Shown piece by piece: positions 23,827-32,401 of a DNA stretch of 32,401 nucleotides; the stretch's first letter is position 1, and each line of letters starts with the position of its first letter. Location: positions 1 through 32,401 of the IMG/VR virus record IMGVR_UViG_3300042340_000166; one strand, 5' to 3'. A program made the position numbers and the translations under genes. This DNA is from a virus. The notes under the pieces are model-generated. The model did not search any database, was not told the DNA's origin, and was given only the letters and a program-made list of their open reading frames with translations.

Positions 23827-26388
23827 ATGCCGACAGGTCCAGCAAGCAGCAGTTACATCATCCCCCCACTGACCCTTTCGGACACGTTCTACGAATGGTA
23901 CACCGTGACAAACACGGAGATCATCGACAAGTTGAACCGACTGAAGGTCTATCAACTTGCTGGTGCAACTGGCATCGGGGTGAACCTTGCGGACACTGGT
24001 GTTGCCACCATATACCTTGCCGATTCGATTCCTGGCGATCACTCCTTCGAAGGAAACATCACCTTCAACGGAACCGTAACCACCATCAACACCAACCTTG
24101 TGACGATAGATGACTACAATCTTGTCCTTGGAGCAGTAAACTCAAATGGTGGGACAGGCGGAACATCGGATACAATAATCACAAATGCAGGTGGTGGTGG
24201 ACTTGTCATCGCAGGTGCTTGCGGAGACAAGTACTTCCTATGGAAATCATTTGATAGTGGCGGAAAGACATATAGTGCATGGCGTATCAGCGATGCCCTT
24301 GCATTTACTGGCGATGCAAAGTTCTACTCAAACAATAATCGATTCGTGTTCTCCGAGGGCAATGACGGAAGCCCATCCTCAAAGTTGATGGTCACAACAT
24401 ATGATGGAAACACTGTGGATGTTGAGACGATGTTCTCGGCAGGAACCACGTTCTCCAACATCAGCATGTTAAGCGACGGATCATCTCGTCTCATCAACTC
24501 CTCGGTTGTGAAGAGATTCGATTCAGTCACGAATATCTCTGCCATAGGTCTTACCTTCGGAATGGTGATTCGGCACGATATTGCAACTGATGGTATCACT
24601 CTTGCAAAGGCAGACACGGTCAGCAATGCAGAATCAATCGGCATTGCAGTCAATGTGAACAGCACCAAGCAGTTTGTGGATGTAAATCTTCTTGGATATG
24701 TCACTGGAAACTTTGGCAATGCAATAGCGTCAGCAGACAGCATGAGCGTTCTTGGTACAGGTGAGTTCTACTTCCTCTCGGACAGTGAGGCAGGAAAGAT
24801 CACCAAGACAGCACCGACTGTCACGGGAAAAGTGCGTAAACCTGTCCTGTATGCCCTTGCATCCGACAAGGCTATGGTAATGAACTATGTCGGCAATAAG
24901 ATTGTCGATGTCGATTCGATCTACTCCAAGTTGAATGCATCCACGGTCATCATCAAGCATGAACCGAATCTGTTTGCCGTTGGAGAAACTGTCCGGTTTG
25001 AAGAGGGAGTCACCGCTACGGATCGCCCCTATGGATCCTATGTGAAGGCATCCTGCAACAGCACGGAAGAGGCAGAAGCACTTGGAATAATCTCCAAGAT
25101 CAACTATGGAGGCAACTCTGCTGCATCCCTCATGACCGTGTCGGGCTTCATCGACATGAGTGCATCGGGCATGACGCTCATGCCAGGATCAGTATACTTC
25201 CTCGGCGGTGATGATGGAAAGATCACAACTGAGTCTCCGATTACTGTCAACACCGTCAGGAAGCCAATACTCGTTGCCATCTCACCAACCGCAGGAATCG
25301 TGCAGAACTATGTTGGTCTTGTCATCAACACCAACACAGATACAGGCACAAGCATCCTGATACCACAGAGCGGTTCTGGATTTAGAAACAAGTTGATCAA
25401 CGGAAACTTTGATTTCTGGCAGCGAGGAACTACCTTTGGCTTCAGGAATCCAACATCCGAGCCAGATCGCTATACGGCAGACAGGTGGAAACTGGTCAAT
25501 ACTGGTGGATCGACTGCCGATAGACTTGGCGTTGAGGTTAATCGTGTCGCCCTTGGAGTTGGCGATCTTCGCACATCGAATGTCTATTCTCCACATGGTC
25601 TTGAGTTCAGCATAGGCACGGGAGGCTTTGGGGCTACGAGCGAGACATATCTGTTTCAGAGAATAGAAGGAGTCGAGCAGTTCCCGAATGGCTATGCCAC
25701 CGTGTCGTTCTATGCAAGATCCACAGTCAGCAATGCTAAACTTGGTGTTGCATTCCGCAGGGATTGGGGTGGTGGAACTGCACCCGACTATGCAACCACA
25801 GGTGTGGAAAAGAACTCGCAGAAGAACTCCGGCTTCGTCATGAATGTCCCAACGACATGGACAAGATTCTCACATACATTTGCACTTCCCGACGCCCGTG
25901 GTGGATTGACTGGAAGCAATGGAACCGATGGACCAGAAATAAAGTTCTATATTCGTGCTGGTTCCGATCTAGTGGGAGAGGATGTTGTTGAGGAAATCGA
26001 TGGCAATCTAGCAGGTGTAAACAACTACAAGATATATGTTGCACAGGTTCAGTTTGAGTATGGACAGGATGCCACCCCATTCGAACTCAATGATCCAACC
26101 TCGGAGTTCAACCGATGCCTTCGTTACTATCATACCACGAATGTCATCACCCCATATAAGGATGTGACTGCTGGATCTGCCGTTGTCAACAATGACGCAA
26201 TATTCACCGACTCATCCAAGGTGGTGGTCAGATATCCTGTTGAGATACGGGATGCAACGGCATCGACCGTTGACATCAAGACAGATGGTGTCACCATCAC
26301 CACTCTAGTCAAGGGAAAGCGTGGATTCCGTGCGGATAAGTCTGGTGGAAATGCTTTCATAAACTATCAAGTGGAATCGGAACTATAA
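23827..26388 (+). CDS. Modular tail fibre protein with carbohydrate-binding-like C-terminal part
   Basis: This 853-residue protein is a likely host-binding fibre. N-terminal SDTFYEWYTVTNTEIIDKLNRLKVY probably attaches to the baseplate. A beta-strand shaft follows (about 70-215; GNITFNGTVTTINTNLVTIDDYNLVLG is a common phage-fibre pattern). Two related modules come next (about 238-358 and 373-500), each with GxVIRH or GETVRF, then YFLSD or YFLGG plus GKIT, a KPVL or KPIL turn and an NYVG end. From about 518 (NKLINGNFDFWQRGTTF...YTADRW) there is a carbohydrate-binding-like jelly roll. A conserved fibre end (FNRCLRYYHT) and a small C-terminal domain close it. Host and sugar target cannot be inferred. 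Confidence 0.8.
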   Translation: MPTGPASSSYIIPPLTLSDTFYEWYTVTNTEIIDKLNRLKVYQLAGATGIGVNLADTGVATIYLADSIPGDHSFEGNITFNGTVTTINTNLVTIDDYNLVLGAVNSNGGTGGTSDTIITNAGGGGLVIAGACGDKYFLWKSFDSGGKTYSAWRISDALAFTGDAKFYSNNNRFVFSEGNDGSPSSKLMVTTYDGNTVDVETMFSAGTTFSNISMLSDGSSRLINSSVVKRFDSVTNISAIGLTFGMVIRHDIATDGITLAKADTVSNAESIGIAVNVNSTKQFVDVNLLGYVTGNFGNAIASADSMSVLGTGEFYFLSDSEAGKITKTAPTVTGKVRKPVLYALASDKAMVMNYVGNKIVDVDSIYSKLNASTVIIKHEPNLFAVGETVRFEEGVTATDRPYGSYVKASCNSTEEAEALGIISKINYGGNSAASLMTVSGFIDMSASGMTLMPGSVYFLGGDDGKITTESPITVNTVRKPILVAISPTAGIVQNYVGLVINTNTDTGTSILIPQSGSGFRNKLINGNFDFWQRGTTFGFRNPTSEPDRYTADRWKLVNTGGSTADRLGVEVNRVALGVGDLRTSNVYSPHGLEFSIGTGGFGATSETYLFQRIEGVEQFPNGYATVSFYARSTVSNAKLGVAFRRDWGGGTAPDYATTGVEKNSQKNSGFVMNVPTTWTRFSHTFALPDARGGLTGSNGTDGPEIKFYIRAGSDLVGEDVVEEIDGNLAGVNNYKIYVAQVQFEYGQDATPFELNDPTSEFNRCLRYYHTTNVITPYKDVTAGSAVVNNDAIFTDSSKVVVRYPVEIRDATASTVDIKTDGVTITTLVKGKRGFRADKSGGNAFINYQVESEL

Positions 26389-26398
26389 GAGGAACAAC

Positions 26399-28249
26399 AT
26401 GGGAAGTAGCGCATTTGATCCAATAGCACTAGCGGATGTCCGTTCTGTAAAGAACAAGATAGACATGGCTGGCATCACCTCCGATGTATTCACAGTTGGA
26501 GATGTGATCCGCTATGATCCTGCCACCGACACATACTTGCGAGCGATTGCAAACAACGAAACAAATGCAAACTTTGTTGGAGTTGTGGAGTCAATAGATG
26601 CCACTAACTTCGTTGTTGTCTACTCGGGTGAAATATCCCTTCCAGATAGCCTGATGTCCACTATTGCAGGTAGCACCACTGCACAGGTTTTCTATCTTTC
26701 TGATACAAATGCTGGTAAACTGACAACGACGGCACCATCAAATCCCGGTAGCGTCATCAAGCCTGTCATCATAACCACAGGAACCGTTGACGATGGAACC
26801 CCATCATTGGATTCATATCTGGGTACAATCGATGGAATCGTGGTCAACTCCATAGGATCCCGCATATCGGGCGACTCCACGGTTGATCTCAGTGACATAC
26901 AGCCCGTGGGAACGGTGTCTGCATTTGCTGGCAACACAGGGCAGATCCCAACTGGTTGGGACATCTGTGACGGCGGATTCCTCAGCATATCGACATATGG
27001 CGACCTGTACACGGCACTGAATGAAGGAAAGATATACGGCTTCATTCAAACCCTGACTCTAAATCGGGTGTCTAATAGTGGAAACGGATTCCTGAACAAC
27101 ACCAATATTGCAGGAGCCGTGTTCTATATCACAAAGGCAGGAAATGCAGAAGGCATCAAATGCACCATCATCAGTGGAACGGTCAATGCTGATGGAACAC
27201 AGGCAACCAATGTGACTGCCTTTGTTGATCCGATCTATGTGAATGGACCACAGGTTGGCACATATCACAACTCCGAGTTGGTGGCGGGTGAACAAGGTAG
27301 GTTCTACATTGGAAACACACCACTCAATGTGGTGTACAGCATCGCTGCTCCGACAAAGACTCAGTTCAAGAAACCCGATCTCAGGGCAAGGTTCGTCGTA
27401 GGTGATTCGCGTGGCATCACGGGGGTGGAGAACACGGCATTCAACTCATATACCGTGGGCATGGCTGGTGGTGAGGAAGAACATGCCTTGACCACAACGG
27501 AGATGCCGATACACAACCACGGAGTCAACTTCACATCTTCAATAATCAGCCCTAATCTATCTACAAGTTTCAATCTTCAGACTTCTACCGAGGGTTCACA
27601 CAGTCACATCAATATTGGTTTGCAAAACAATGTGAAACTTGATCTAACCGGATTCGACAGCGTCTACACGACAAGCGGAACACCACTTCCGAATGCAGGT
27701 TCACACAACCACGGTGTCACGGGAACCATAAATGTTGGTGCAACCAACTTTGAACCACAGATTGACGGCTCTATAGGAAATGCTGGCGGAAACCTCGCAC
27801 ACAACAATGTTCCACAGTATGTCGCTCTCTATTGGATCATAAAGACTCGCAAGGATTCCTATGCCAAGATCCTTCGATTAGGTCCATCAGGCGGCGGTGC
27901 CGTGATAGGAAAGAATACTGCGAAAAGATGGGCTAGATCAAGCAGCGGGGCTGGTTGCACCGTCGATGCCTCCTATGGAGTTTGGGGTGTTTCTCGCGTA
28001 TCGCAAGGAAACTATGTGTTTCAACACAACCTCATCGATGAACTAGGTTCCACCAATGCGGACAAATACATAGTTGAGGTTGCAGTGACTAAAAATGGGT
28101 CTGGTCTGACTCAGATGTTCGTTGCCAATCCTTATGGTTATGGTGGTCAGACCTTCGGTGTTCAGGTATATGAATTGATCGGTGCAACCCATAGTGATAA
28201 CTTTACTTACTTGAATGTCACGATGTATGGTGGCGGAACTGCGCTTTGA
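26399..28249 (+). CDS. Tail-collar-domain fibre, short tail fibre-like
   Basis: This 616-residue protein starts with a third copy of the module seen in the previous gene (about 22-150: TVGDVIRYD, VFYLSDTNAGKLTT, KPVI). A phage tail collar domain follows: IQPVGTVSAFAGNTGQIPTGWDICDGGFLSISTYGDLYTAL (168-207), resuming at FKKPDLRARFVVGD (323-336) after an insertion of about 110 residues. It contains HALTTTEMPIHNH (362-374), SHSH (400-403), SHNH (435-438) and VPQYVALYWIIK (471-482). HxH motifs bind metal along the axis in T4 gp12. The last 120 residues are likely the receptor-binding tip. AGAGGA precedes the ATG. Confidence 0.82.
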   Translation: MGSSAFDPIALADVRSVKNKIDMAGITSDVFTVGDVIRYDPATDTYLRAIANNETNANFVGVVESIDATNFVVVYSGEISLPDSLMSTIAGSTTAQVFYLSDTNAGKLTTTAPSNPGSVIKPVIITTGTVDDGTPSLDSYLGTIDGIVVNSIGSRISGDSTVDLSDIQPVGTVSAFAGNTGQIPTGWDICDGGFLSISTYGDLYTALNEGKIYGFIQTLTLNRVSNSGNGFLNNTNIAGAVFYITKAGNAEGIKCTIISGTVNADGTQATNVTAFVDPIYVNGPQVGTYHNSELVAGEQGRFYIGNTPLNVVYSIAAPTKTQFKKPDLRARFVVGDSRGITGVENTAFNSYTVGMAGGEEEHALTTTEMPIHNHGVNFTSSIISPNLSTSFNLQTSTEGSHSHINIGLQNNVKLDLTGFDSVYTTSGTPLPNAGSHNHGVTGTINVGATNFEPQIDGSIGNAGGNLAHNNVPQYVALYWIIKTRKDSYAKILRLGPSGGGAVIGKNTAKRWARSSSGAGCTVDASYGVWGVSRVSQGNYVFQHNLIDELGSTNADKYIVEVAVTKNGSGLTQMFVANPYGYGGQTFGVQVYELIGATHSDNFTYLNVTMYGGGTAL

Positions 28250-28258
28250 GGAGAATAG

Positions 28259-30088
28259 ATGGGCGAATTTTCTGCACATAGGATAACGATATCCCCCGGC
28301 GAAAGAGTTGTCATTGCCACGCAAGTCAACCTCTATGTCAGTCCGTTCGGAGATGATGTCCTCAACTCAGGTGTTGAGGAAGATTCTCCATTCAGGACTC
28401 CAAATCGTGCCATAGAGTGGCTCGGAGACAAGTACATCTCCGACTTTGGATTCGTCACCATCAACTTTGCTCCTGGAATCTACGAACTTGATGATCAACT
28501 GATCTTCGATCATGAGCAGGGAAACAGAGTGGCATTTGTCGGAGCAGCCCCAAAGACCTTGCTGCTTCAATATGTCAGCGGCTATGTTACGAGTGGATAT
28601 ACCACAACTGGTCTAAACAAGTTCTACTCTGGCGTTGTTCATGGAATAACCATGTCATGCGTCCTTCCAGATGACAACACTACCTATGCTTTCATCACAT
28701 CTGGAAATGCCCTGTCATCGACATATGGTGTAAGTGGATCAGGAGTCATTATAGAAGACTATGATCTAGTCTATGACAATGACTACAATCCCGCATACTT
28801 CTATGCCGCCTATCCATATCACCCAAGAAACAACATTGCAAAACAGGGTTCAATTCTAGGATCACACAAACTGACCGGGTTGAATCTTGGAACAGTTTCA
28901 ATTCAGTCATCTGTGAGAGACGATTGGTTCTGCATTCCTGCGGGTTCATCTCTGTCATGGGGAAGAATGTATGGAAATCCACAGTTTGGAGTTACCTACA
29001 TCTCAGGTGCCTGTGCAAACAATCCCGCTGATAGAACTGAAAGTGAAACCAATGCGTGGTTCATTCCATCAAATAGAATACCAGGACCACCAGAACTTGA
29101 TGTCCGTGGACACTATCTGAGCAGTGTGCCAGTTGGTTACTATGGGGGAAATGCAACCACGGGTATTCCTGTTGGAGCCACAACAAACTTTATTGGAGCA
29201 ACATTCCCAAATTCAAGTTCACTAGGATTGACTGCAACTTTTGTTTATGAAGGCATAACTCAGACCAATTTGATTGGTTGGTACAGCGCAACCGGTCCTG
29301 CTGGTTCTTTCCTTAATGACACCATTGCATTCGGCAAGAACTACCACGAACATGCTGCTGCAAATGGATATGCTGGACTTGGCGGCTCTGGTGCATGGAG
29401 AAGCATCAATACCAACAGAGTCACGGTCAAGATAATGCCGACAGTCTTCAAGAGATATGGAAACATCCTCAAGATCGGAAGTGGTGGTCTTAGAAAGATC
29501 AAGAACATCTTCATGGATGGCATCAATATGCCAGCGCACTATGCCTTGTTCGAGACTGATGATGACATCAGCAGCAACAAATATGCCATCTACTCGGTAA
29601 GGGCAAGGCTTGGAGAAAATGTCATAAATGAACCTGCTGGTCTTGGAGACAGCCTTTGCAGCAATGTTGGGGTCAAGGATTTCCATGTTGGTTTCTTTGC
29701 GAATAATGGTTCCGATGTCAATCTAGGGAAGATCGTGGTATCCAACTGTTCGTATGGAGTCATTGCTGCCAATAGATCAAGCATAGTCACTACAGGAAGC
29801 GTTGTGACAGGAGCCGCAGCAACTGCATTTGGATCCTACAATTCTTCAAGTCTCCTTGCAAACAGATGCTTTGCCTCGTTTGTTGGGCAGTCTAGGGTTG
29901 CTTTTCGCATAAAGGGAAGCAACACCGCTCTCAACATAGACTCGTTCATTCCTGGTCAGACATACACCACCCCTGATCAAAAAATAAGAGGTACTGTCTG
30001 GAGTTGGAATCCAAGGCAAAAACTACTAAACATAGCAGTAAAGGTCGGTCTTCTTGAGGGAGGCGACCCAGTTTCTCAGCATTACTAA
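28259..30088 (+). CDS. Beta-helix, pectate-lyase-like fibre protein
   Basis: This 609-residue protein starts with LYVSPFGDDVLNSGVEEDSPFRTPNRAIEWLGDKYIS (25-61) and FVTINFAPGIYELDD, a pattern I know from right-handed beta-helix domains in T4-like marine phage adhesins, similar to DUF1565/pectate-lyase proteins. Later strands (about 450-560) such as VNLGKIVVSNCSYGVIAANRSSIVTTGSVV show repeated Ser/Asn ladder-like rungs. An aromatic insertion lies between (about 130-330). It could bind or cleave a polysaccharide; catalytic residues cannot be identified by eye. GAGGAGA precedes the ATG. Confidence 0.75.
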   Translation: MGEFSAHRITISPGERVVIATQVNLYVSPFGDDVLNSGVEEDSPFRTPNRAIEWLGDKYISDFGFVTINFAPGIYELDDQLIFDHEQGNRVAFVGAAPKTLLLQYVSGYVTSGYTTTGLNKFYSGVVHGITMSCVLPDDNTTYAFITSGNALSSTYGVSGSGVIIEDYDLVYDNDYNPAYFYAAYPYHPRNNIAKQGSILGSHKLTGLNLGTVSIQSSVRDDWFCIPAGSSLSWGRMYGNPQFGVTYISGACANNPADRTESETNAWFIPSNRIPGPPELDVRGHYLSSVPVGYYGGNATTGIPVGATTNFIGATFPNSSSLGLTATFVYEGITQTNLIGWYSATGPAGSFLNDTIAFGKNYHEHAAANGYAGLGGSGAWRSINTNRVTVKIMPTVFKRYGNILKIGSGGLRKIKNIFMDGINMPAHYALFETDDDISSNKYAIYSVRARLGENVINEPAGLGDSLCSNVGVKDFHVGFFANNGSDVNLGKIVVSNCSYGVIAANRSSIVTTGSVVTGAAATAFGSYNSSSLLANRCFASFVGQSRVAFRIKGSNTALNIDSFIPGQTYTTPDQKIRGTVWSWNPRQKLLNIAVKVGLLEGGDPVSQHY

Positions 30089-30100
30089 AGGTTGGAATAG

Positions 30101-31102
30101 ATGCCCGATATTGACGAAACATCATCTGGTACTGGTGTTGATCCAGGCGACTACGCTGGAAGTAGCGACATCGGCAGCGGTGGAACTACGGTTGTCGGGG
30201 GGACAACAGTGGTCACTCCAGGAACTGCTCCGACAAACTATCAGTATGACATAGTCAATCTGTACACGGGCGGTGGAAATGCATATCTTGCATCAAGCAA
30301 TTCAAGCATGTCCTGCCTTTCATCTGTTGCCGTATTCTCCCGATCATCTGCATTTGCTGCTGTGGATGCTTCTAGTGCAAACATCAGCAACTGCTCGTCA
30401 TATGCGTCGCAGATAGGATTCAATGCCAATCTCGCATCTCAGATGTCTATCAATACCTCAGTATCTGCTCTAGGTGGAACAAACTACCGAGCAAATGGTT
30501 CCTCGACAATGGAGGCTTCATTGTCTGCTTCGGTGTTCCCTGTACTGTATGGAGTGCATGTCACCAACACATCTTCATGGAACAGCACTGAGTTCGAAAC
30601 CATGACCGCTTTCTGGGCTACGACAAGCCCTGTCCCAACCCATTATCGATCATCTAGCAAGTCATTCTGCAACAACTCGTCTGTGGAACTTACAAAGAAG
30701 CAAACTGCTGGTCTTTCTGGACCCAAGTTGGATGCAAGAAACATCAGTTTCATCTGGTCACAGATATACAGAGATAATGTCACAGGTGCTGGTTTTGCTG
30801 GAGAAAATTTGGGAAGAACAATTTTTGATACCAATAGCGACATAAATGCTAGTTATCGATTTGTCCCACTGAATCATTCGATAGATTATTCAAATGCAAC
30901 TAGTGCTGGAGTGGGTGATCTTTCAGATGCGGCAACGATATCAAGAACTGGACTATTTGCAATGATGGCATTCGGCAGGGATGGCTATAGATCGGTCAAG
31001 CCTCCAGCATACTTGTTCGCACCAGAAGATGGATCTGGATTCTCGGGTGCTGGTGGGTTGACAGCAATATTCTCAGCATCTGCGCTGATAAATGCATTGT
31101 AA
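30101..31102 (+). CDS. Ser/Gly-rich adhesin with beta-helix-like rungs
   Basis: This 333-residue protein begins with a flexible Gly/Ser/Thr-rich region (1-45; DIGSGGTTVVGGTTVVTPG). Short repeated rungs follow (about 52-150), such as YLASSNSSMSCLSSVAVF and ISNCSSYASQIGFNANLASQMSINTSV. These resemble the Asn/Ser ladder near the end of the previous protein (VVSNCSYGVIAANRSS). The C-terminal half (about 160-333) has mixed strands and no clear family. It is probably a partner adhesin of the preceding gene. No enzyme motif is visible. The start follows a weak AAAGG-type site. Confidence 0.65.
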   Translation: MPDIDETSSGTGVDPGDYAGSSDIGSGGTTVVGGTTVVTPGTAPTNYQYDIVNLYTGGGNAYLASSNSSMSCLSSVAVFSRSSAFAAVDASSANISNCSSYASQIGFNANLASQMSINTSVSALGGTNYRANGSSTMEASLSASVFPVLYGVHVTNTSSWNSTEFETMTAFWATTSPVPTHYRSSSKSFCNNSSVELTKKQTAGLSGPKLDARNISFIWSQIYRDNVTGAGFAGENLGRTIFDTNSDINASYRFVPLNHSIDYSNATSAGVGDLSDAATISRTGLFAMMAFGRDGYRSVKPPAYLFAPEDGSGFSGAGGLTAIFSASALINAL

Positions 31103-31111
31103 GAGGAAAAC

Positions 31112-32401
31112 ATGGCATACAGACTCTGCACATTCGATTCATTTGGAAAGTTGATATCCATAGATCCCGCCAAGTACAGCGATGATCAGGATGTCATTCC
31201 AACTACAACCACCTTCAACCCTAATGTTTTTTCGTTTGTTGACGAGTCTCTATTGACTGGAGTTGCAGTATCCGATTTCGGTTCGGACATAGCGGATGGT
31301 TCTCCCGATCTCATCGGAGAGGATATTTCAATCTCTTTTCCAAACAGGTCGGCTCAGTATGATCCTCGGGTGGAAGTAACGCTTTACATGCCAAATCCCC
31401 ATCCGTATCTTGTACACAATAGGAAAGTGGTTCAGGATATAACCAAAGTTACCACGGTCTTCAATACAAGCGACAGAAACACAAGACCAGTTCACAGCAC
31501 TACACAGAAGAAGTTTGGTCCCACATCAGGAAAGTTTACCCGAAGCGACGTTGGGTATACAGGCGGATTCCTTTACATAACCAACCTCAGCAAGACCGAT
31601 TATGCCGGTGTTTCTGCTCCACACAACGATATTGCGAGAACTGGCGTTCCATCCTACTCAATGGAACTGTTTTTCTATCCAACCACTTTTGCAAACAACT
31701 TCACCTTGTTACAGAAGGGACCGACAGGAGCAAGTGCAAACTGGAAACTAGGATTCGATAGTTCTGCTGGCTTCCTTCAGTTTGCATGGCAGTCATATGG
31801 AAGCACTGGTGGATACAACTACTCTCAGAACATCATCAATGTATCTGGTATGACTACGAATTCATGGCAGCATGTCGCTGTCTCGGTAGTTCGCAACACG
31901 GGAACAGCCGGTATTGTATCCTACTTGATATCGGGATACTTCAACGGAACAAATAGATTCAGTGTCGGTGTCACTTCTGGTACTTTTCCTGAAACAAGAT
32001 ATGGGAATGGGATCTATGTTGGAAACAACCATCTAGGTACAGAAGGATTCAATGGATATATCGATTCATTGAGGATACTTGAGTCTGGAACTACTACAGG
32101 ATTCTTTGGTCCATCTGGATATGGGTTTCTTCCATATGCTTCAGGAACACTTGGTGTTCCAACGCTCAGTGGATTTACCAGATCCTCGCAAACCATAGCA
32201 ATATTGAATTTCAATGGACTACCAGAAAGCAATAATTTCTATGGTGAGAGTCTCGACTATATCAGCGGAACCGTTGCAAACATAGTTCCGCTAACCTTGG
32301 AAAGTGCTGGATTCACCGCAGGTAGCGTAACCAATCTTGTTGGCATGGGAGTTCGCGACATTGTTCGATATACCATAGGATATACGGCTGGTGCAACCGC
32401 T
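31112..32401 (+). CDS. LamG-like (concanavalin-fold) virion protein, cut by right edge
   Basis: The ATG at 31112 has AAGAGGA upstream, and the frame stays open for 430 codons to the window end, so the protein is incomplete. After an N-terminal region (1-135) with NPHPYLVHNRKVVQD, residues about 179-335 show the LamG/concanavalin pattern: YSMELFFYPTTFANNFTLLQKG, WKLGFDSSAGFLQFAW, SWQHVAVSVVRN, a FNGTNRFSVG strand and GYIDSLRILES. This domain binds sugars or proteins and is common in phage structural proteins of marine origin. A second beta-rich part starts after about 345. It may display a lectin-like surface on the fibres or baseplate. Confidence 0.75.
   Translation, partial: MAYRLCTFDSFGKLISIDPAKYSDDQDVIPTTTTFNPNVFSFVDESLLTGVAVSDFGSDIADGSPDLIGEDISISFPNRSAQYDPRVEVTLYMPNPHPYLVHNRKVVQDITKVTTVFNTSDRNTRPVHSTTQKKFGPTSGKFTRSDVGYTGGFLYITNLSKTDYAGVSAPHNDIARTGVPSYSMELFFYPTTFANNFTLLQKGPTGASANWKLGFDSSAGFLQFAWQSYGSTGGYNYSQNIINVSGMTTNSWQHVAVSVVRNTGTAGIVSYLISGYFNGTNRFSVGVTSGTFPETRYGNGIYVGNNHLGTEGFNGYIDSLRILESGTTTGFFGPSGYGFLPYASGTLGVPTLSGFTRSSQTIAILNFNGLPESNNFYGESLDYISGTVANIVPLTLESAGFTAGSVTNLVGMGVRDIVRYTIGYTAGATA

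Overview
This window is part of the late structural region of a T4-like contractile-tailed phage. It holds almost the whole baseplate, the tail-tube caps, a putative tape measure and a cluster of adhesins. The gene content (long baseplate proteins of the DUF4815 type, a gp5 without a lysozyme domain, a PAAR tip, gp25-gp6-gp8 in a row) looks more like T4-like phages of marine or freshwater cyanobacteria and pelagic bacteria than like T4 itself. The host cannot be read from this sequence. Genes are packed end to end with 1 to 8 base overlaps or gaps of only a few bases. I see no tRNA, CRISPR array, insertion sequence or integrase.

Layout. The minus-strand operon (about 4816 down to 122) reads in transcription order: gp4-like head-completion nuclease; a conserved protein of unknown function; a gp54/gp19-like tail-tube protein; gp26; a short ORF in the -1 frame; and a 639-residue putative tape measure. 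The left 121 bases hold what may be the end of a convergent gene. The plus-strand operon starts only 2 bases from the gp4 start and reads: gp48 tube cap, gp53 wedge, gp27-like hub, a 46-aa ORF, gp5 spike, a 66-aa sugar-binding-like protein, a PAAR tip, an unknown helical protein, a membrane-anchored GAF-like protein, gp25, gp6, a gp7-position protein, gp8 and a 1735-aa DUF4815 protein. A 57-aa coiled-coil protein and five adhesin-type proteins follow: a modular fibre, a tail-collar fibre, two beta-helix-like proteins and a LamG-like protein cut by the window end.

How the genes fit together. gp5 plus PAAR make the central puncturing spike, held by the gp27-like hub. gp48 and gp54 cap the hub and start the tail tube. 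gp25, gp53, gp6, gp8 and the gp7-position protein build the wedges. The large DUF4815 protein and the fibres form the periphery that touches the host.

The most interesting signal is at the end of gene 26. A run of seven T residues lies just before the gene 26 stop, and the -1 frame continues for 62 codons with no upstream start codon, directly ahead of the putative tape-measure gene. This has the position and structure of the lambda G/GT tail-assembly-chaperone frameshift, and it would make gp26 and a gp26-fusion the tail chaperones of this phage. Four sites matching the T4-type late promoter core (NATAAATA) lie on the plus strand ahead of gene groups.
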